From JBCDCU01 sp039180865 (GTDB lineage Bacteria; Pseudomonadota; Alphaproteobacteria; Rhizobiales; JACESI01): DNA of 8,563 nt. This document shows, piece by piece, positions 6,546-8,563 of the stretch. A program made the position numbers and the translations under genes. Where the stretch lies: assembly GCA_039180865.1 (NCBI GenBank), contig JBCDCZ010000197.1, positions 1 to 8,563 of the forward strand, given 5' to 3'. The notes under the pieces are model-generated. The model was not told where the DNA came from, made no database searches, and saw only the letters and a program-made list of their open reading frames with translations. How positions within the stretch are numbered: position 1 is the stretch's first letter; each line of letters begins with the position of its first letter.

Positions 6546-6605
6546 TCTTTGTCGCGGCGAGATCGCCTGATTACCTAAGCAGTCTACTCCCCGGCTATTC
6601 CCCCT

Positions 6606-7592
6606 TTAGACGGGAGATCTCGGAACATCACCGCCAGGCGGTACATCGAAGGAAATCCCGCCGAGTTCAATTCGCCAGCCGTTTGCCGCTATCCGGTCCG
6701 CGCGACCGGCAATCACCTCTTCACCAAAGGGTGTTAGAACAATGTCGGTCCCGCGCAGGGGGCCGTCGCCAGTAAGCGTCACCAGAGGTGAGGGCAGGCG
6801 CAAGTCGCCCAGGCGGCGCAGGGCATGATAGAAAGATAGATCACCGATGAGATCCGGACCATCGGCATTGGCCCCCAGCGTTTCGCCGATAAGGCGGGCG
6901 ACGTTCTGAGGGTGTTGGCTACCTCGACTAAGCTGGCTGAGTATTCGCGTTTCGACCGAATCGAGACCGGTATCCTGATGCGGCAGTCGGGCAAGGCGCG
7001 CTGAGGCGGCTTTTTCAAGACCACTTGGATCATCTCGCGTTTCTGCTTGAAACGCCAGCAACGCTTCCAGGTTTTTTGCCGTCACCGCATGCCAAAACCG
7101 GCGCAGGTTGTCCAACGCGTTGTTATCAAGGGCATGCGGTTCGGCGGATTGTTTAAGTTGGTCTAGCGAAAAGCCACCGATACCCGATGCGGGTGGTCGG
7201 GCACCACTTCCAGGGCGCCGGAGGATCAGGGTCGTTTCCGGCATTACCAACGTGGCGCACAAAGCGAGGAATATCATGTCCTGTAGGCTCTCGCTTGCCC
7301 AGACTTCGAGGGCGCCGCTCGATGAAAACGCCTCATCGAGGAGCGTCATATCCTTAGCGAGAAACTCTCTCGTCTCCGATAAGAACTCTTTTCCCTTGTC
7401 TCGTTTTTCGTAAGGCGCTTTGGCCAAAACTCCTGCCCAATATCTGGCACGCATATCGGTAAAGGCTTCGGGCTTGGAGAGATCGCCCAATGGGCCAAAC
7501 GAGAATTCATCATGGATTGGACGCACATTGGCATGGCCTGCCGCCCTTAAAGCATCAGCAGCACCGTCACCAAGGGAAAGAGCTATTGGAAT
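6606..7592 (-). CDS. DUF1835 family protein, probable ATT start
   Basis: With the start proposed here the protein has 328 residues. The N-terminal part matches the DUF1835 pattern: ALSLGDGAADALRAAG (4-19), then HDEFSFGPLGDL (27-38), then a Trp-rich helical segment (RARYWAG). The C-terminal part has the features common at the end of such proteins: a helix-rich LDSVETRILSQLSRG segment, GDLSFYHALRRLGDL, LTPFGEEVIAGRADR and a final WRIELGGISF. The molecular role of the family is unknown. The first conventional start is a GTG at 7526, but it would delete the conserved GDGAADALRAAG segment. Upstream the frame stays open for 30 codons with no ATG, GTG or TTG. An ATT at 7592 has AGGAG seven bases before it, which is why it is chosen. 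The gene follows oxyR on the same strand after 68 bp and may be co-transcribed with it. Family assignment is fairly sure and the exact start less so. Confidence 0.7.
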   Translation of the reverse strand: MPIALSLGDGAADALRAAGHANVRPIHDEFSFGPLGDLSKPEAFTDMRARYWAGVLAKAPYEKRDKGKEFLSETREFLAKDMTLLDEAFSSSGALEVWASESLQDMIFLALCATLVMPETTLILRRPGSGARPPASGIGGFSLDQLKQSAEPHALDNNALDNLRRFWHAVTAKNLEALLAFQAETRDDPSGLEKAASARLARLPHQDTGLDSVETRILSQLSRGSQHPQNVARLIGETLGANADGPDLIGDLSFYHALRRLGDLRLPSPLVTLTGDGPLRGTDIVLTPFGEEVIAGRADRIAANGWRIELGGISFDVPPGGDVPRSPV

Positions 7593-7599
7593 TGGCGTT

Positions 7600-7604
7600 C
7601 TCCT
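7600..7604 (-). promoter_or_regulatory. Ribosome binding site AGGAG that decides the DUF1835 gene start
   Basis: Read on the minus strand, AGGAG is followed by seven bases (AACGCCA) and then the ATT codon at 7592-7590. It is the best Shine-Dalgarno sequence near this gene. The alternative GTG at 7526 has only GCAGG about ten bases upstream. Confidence 0.6.
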
Positions 7605-7660
7605 GCGGATGGTTCAGGTTGCCTCAACGATGATATCACCGGTTCGGTGCCAGCCGCACA

Positions 7661-8563
7661 TCAAGTGTCTTGAAAGAGATCTTCACGTTGGCGTTGGGCA
7701 ATACTTCGGACAATGGCGCCAATTGTCATCAACTGGTCTCGAAGCGGATTGGTCTTGCGCCAGACAAGGCCGATCGTCCGGTTTGGTTTCGGGGTCGGAA
7801 AACGCGCAATTGACACGTCAGCAGAACGGGTTTCCAGAGGGATTGCCATTTCCGGGATCAGCGTGACACCCATGCCGGATCCCACCATCTGAACAAGCGT
7901 CGTTAACGAACTGCCTTCCATCATTGGACGGGCCCGGGACGGCGTCAGGTTACAGAACGATAAGGCCTGGTCGCGAAAACAATGGCCTTCCTCAAGCAGC
8001 AACAAACGCATTTCCTTCAGCATGCCAGGGTCTGGTACGGGCTTTTTGGCATCTCCTGCCTGGCGCACCAGAACAAAGTCCTCCTGAAAGAGCGCAAACT
8101 CTTGCAGTCCGGGTTCCGACACCGGGAGCGCGACCACCGCGAAATCAAGATGCGACTGCAAAACGCTCTCAATCAGTGACGGCGTGACGGCCTCTCGCGG
8201 TTGCACATCGAGATCCGGATAGTGTGTTGAAAGTCCTTTGATGATGTTGGCGAGAAGATAAGGCGCGACCGTCGGGATAATTCCGAGCCGCAGAACACCG
8301 GTCGGGGGGCCAGCGGACGCGCGAACAAGATTTTCAAGATCATCAACAGCGAGTAGAATGGATTGCGCGCGGCGGACGAAGTTCTCCCCAAGCGGCGTTA
8401 ATCGAACCTGTCGGGATGACCGTTCGACCAGACTTGCACCGAGGATCGCCTCCAATTCCTTGATCTGGAGCGACATTGCCGGTTGCGAGATCGCGCAGGC
8501 TTCGGCAGCACGGCGAAAATGGCCATGCTGTGCCAAAGCATCGATATACCGCAAATGCTTCAA
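7661..8563 (-). CDS. oxyR: OxyR, hydrogen peroxide-sensing LysR-type regulator (5' end cut by window edge)
   Basis: 300 codons are visible. The first visible codon is TTG read as Leu; the true start lies just outside, probably only a few codons away, because E. coli OxyR has only a few more residues before this point. The DNA-binding domain reads HGHFRRAAEACAISQPAMSLQIKELE, matching OxyR's HRHFRRAADSC...SQPTLS. The regulatory domain contains LLLEEGHCFRDQALSFC, with visible Cys195 and Cys204 nine apart. These correspond to redox Cys199 and Cys208 of E. coli OxyR, which form the disulfide on peroxide exposure and switch on catalase and peroxidase genes. Both cysteines and the GHC-RDQ context are intact, so a functional sensor is expected. 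No catalase gene is visible on this side; targets may lie beyond the right edge. The downstream neighbour on the same strand is the DUF1835 gene. Confidence 0.93.
   Translation of the reverse strand: MKHLRYIDALAQHGHFRRAAEACAISQPAMSLQIKELEAILGASLVERSSRQVRLTPLGENFVRRAQSILLAVDDLENLVRASAGPPTGVLRLGIIPTVAPYLLANIIKGLSTHYPDLDVQPREAVTPSLIESVLQSHLDFAVVALPVSEPGLQEFALFQEDFVLVRQAGDAKKPVPDPGMLKEMRLLLLEEGHCFRDQALSFCNLTPSRARPMMEGSSLTTLVQMVGSGMGVTLIPEMAIPLETRSADVSIARFPTPKPNRTIGLVWRKTNPLRDQLMTIGAIVRSIAQRQREDLFQDT

Noticed and set aside
6546..6605. Possible terminator between the oxidoreductase and DUF1835 genes
   Set aside because: Only a GGCGA/TCGCC pairing with a two-base loop is present and no U-rich tail follows; I see nothing reliable in this gap.

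Overview
The window looks like chromosomal DNA of an alphaproteobacterium, most likely a marine or soil member of the Hyphomicrobiales or a related group. This is inferred from moderately high GC, the style of the LysR regulators and oxyR, and a possible RirA-type iron box; no taxonomic marker gene is present. It holds nine protein genes, one of them cut by the right edge. I see no rRNA, tRNA, CRISPR array, transposase or phage gene.

Left part (1-3149). A gene for a 706-residue exported protein encodes a signal peptide, an unrecognised N-terminal domain, an acidic Gly/Pro/Asp linker, a Pro-rich stretch and an Arg-rich C-terminus with six tandem 16-residue repeats. A convergent gene encodes a small IsdG/HmuQ-type haem-degrading monooxygenase with its own intrinsic terminator. 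A 257-bp divergent intergenic region separates it from a gene for a 99-residue basic secreted protein of unknown function.

Middle part (3150-6545). On the minus strand a haloalkane-dehalogenase-like alpha/beta hydrolase is followed by a DUF1330 protein, probably co-transcribed. Upstream of them on the same strand is a LysR-type regulator. It is divergent from a zinc-free quinone oxidoreductase of the MDR superfamily, and a perfect 10-bp palindrome lies in the shared promoter region. The regulator probably controls the oxidoreductase and itself.

Right part (6606-8563). On the minus strand lies oxyR, with both redox cysteines and its first few codons outside the window. It is followed 68 bp later by a DUF1835-family gene. 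The conserved N-terminus of that gene extends 22 codons beyond the first conventional start and appears to begin at an ATT codon with an ideally placed AGGAG. This is the most actionable annotation point in the window.

Taken together the region is housekeeping and accessory metabolism with a redox and iron flavour (haem oxygenase, quinone reductase, OxyR). I do not see a defined multi-gene defence, secretion or biosynthetic system. The least understood items are the Arg-repeat exported protein and the unusual start of the DUF1835 gene.
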